Positions 63,725-64,000 of a stretch of DNA of 64,000 nt are shown here, piece by piece. The DNA comes from Sulfitobacter sp. M05 (GTDB lineage Bacteria > Pseudomonadota > Alphaproteobacteria > Rhodobacterales > Rhodobacteraceae). Positions within the stretch are counted from its first letter, which is position 1; every line of letters begins with the position of its first letter. Both the position numbers and the translations under genes were made by a program. The notes beneath the pieces were generated by a model. That model made no database searches. It was not told the origin of the DNA and worked only from the letters and a program-made list of their open reading frames with translations. The stretch is taken from assembly GCF_029285175.1 (NCBI RefSeq), contig NZ_JABEDH010000002.1, positions 620,001-684,000 on the forward strand, read 5' to 3'.

Positions 63725-64000
63725 ATGTTTGTATTTGCCGCGCCGCAACAGGCCAGCCTTGCCGTGCAGGGCAGCACGGACCGGTTTCCGGTACGCCGGA
63801 TCTTTTGTGTTGGCCGCAACTACGAGGCACATGCCCGCGAAATGGGTAAAGACCCGACCCGCGAGGCACCGTTCTTTTTCACCAAACCGGCAGATGCTGC
63901 GCTGGATACGCCTTGTACCATTGCCTATCCCAAGCTCACAAATGACCTGCATCACGAGATCGAGCTGGTTATCGCAATCCATAAAGGAGGCTCTGATATC
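63725..64000 (+). CDS. Fumarylacetoacetate hydrolase family protein, N-terminal part
   Basis: The first 92 residues of a FAH-family protein, cut by the window edge: FCVGRNYEAHAREMG, PFFFTKPADAAL and LHHEIELVIAI with the metal-binding glutamates (HHEIE). Relatives cleave C-C bonds or decarboxylate beta-dicarbonyl acids such as acylpyruvates. ATG 63725 follows AAAGGA. Specific substrate cannot be told. Confidence 0.9.
   Translation, partial: MFVFAAPQQASLAVQGSTDRFPVRRIFCVGRNYEAHAREMGKDPTREAPFFFTKPADAALDTPCTIAYPKLTNDLHHEIELVIAIHKGGSDI

Overview
The window reads as the chromosome of a Rhodobacteraceae bacterium of the Roseobacter group (Alphaproteobacteria). The evidence is gene order: coaE-dnaQ facing secB-fxsA, then a Tim44-like gene, mltA and smr; hslVU; trxA-addA-addB-murU-amgK-tsaE; and the divergent regB / senC-regA redox regulator set. 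Genes are densely packed with many 1-8 bp start/stop overlaps, GC is fairly high, and CtrA-type boxes (TTAA-N7-TTAA) are visible. No tRNA, rRNA or CRISPR array was seen.

Layout. 1-36 kb is housekeeping: CoA and DNA repair/proofreading (coaE, dnaQ, addAB), protein export and quality control (secB, hslVU, trxA), cell-wall recycling (mltA, murU, amgK), tRNA t6A synthesis (tsaE, tsaD), redox signalling (regB, senC, regA plus a PAS-only protein), the methyl cycle (ahcY), small conserved families (DUF2853, DUF1761, EVE, YCII), gpsA, haem synthesis (hemD, a mitofilin-like protein, hemY) and a three-gene carnitine/crotonobetaine-type acyl-CoA operon. Between about 22.4 and 25.0 kb there is much non-coding structure: a foldable ahcY leader, a 92-nt nested inverted repeat, several strong terminators and a candidate small RNA.

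36-60.5 kb is a surface-polysaccharide region. It holds an FkbH-like protein with an adjoining sulfotransferase, a second sulfotransferase facing it, a 1,070-residue double glycosyltransferase, an ABC exporter of the KpsM/KpsE/KpsT type, four more glycosyltransferases, a large secreted beta-propeller/RTX protein, a DUF2793 protein, the dTDP-rhamnose genes rfbCBDA and a GDP-mannose gene (manC). Together they could make sugar donors, assemble a chain, sulfate it and export it. No outer-membrane export protein, Wzx/Wzy pair or type I secretion genes are present, so export must be completed by genes elsewhere. A decayed IS481-type insertion sequence sits between two convergent genes of this region.

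60.5-64 kb is a copper-resistance unit: copA behind a MerR-type promoter with a 19-bp spacer, then cueR, followed by the start of a fumarylacetoacetate-hydrolase-family gene cut by the window edge.
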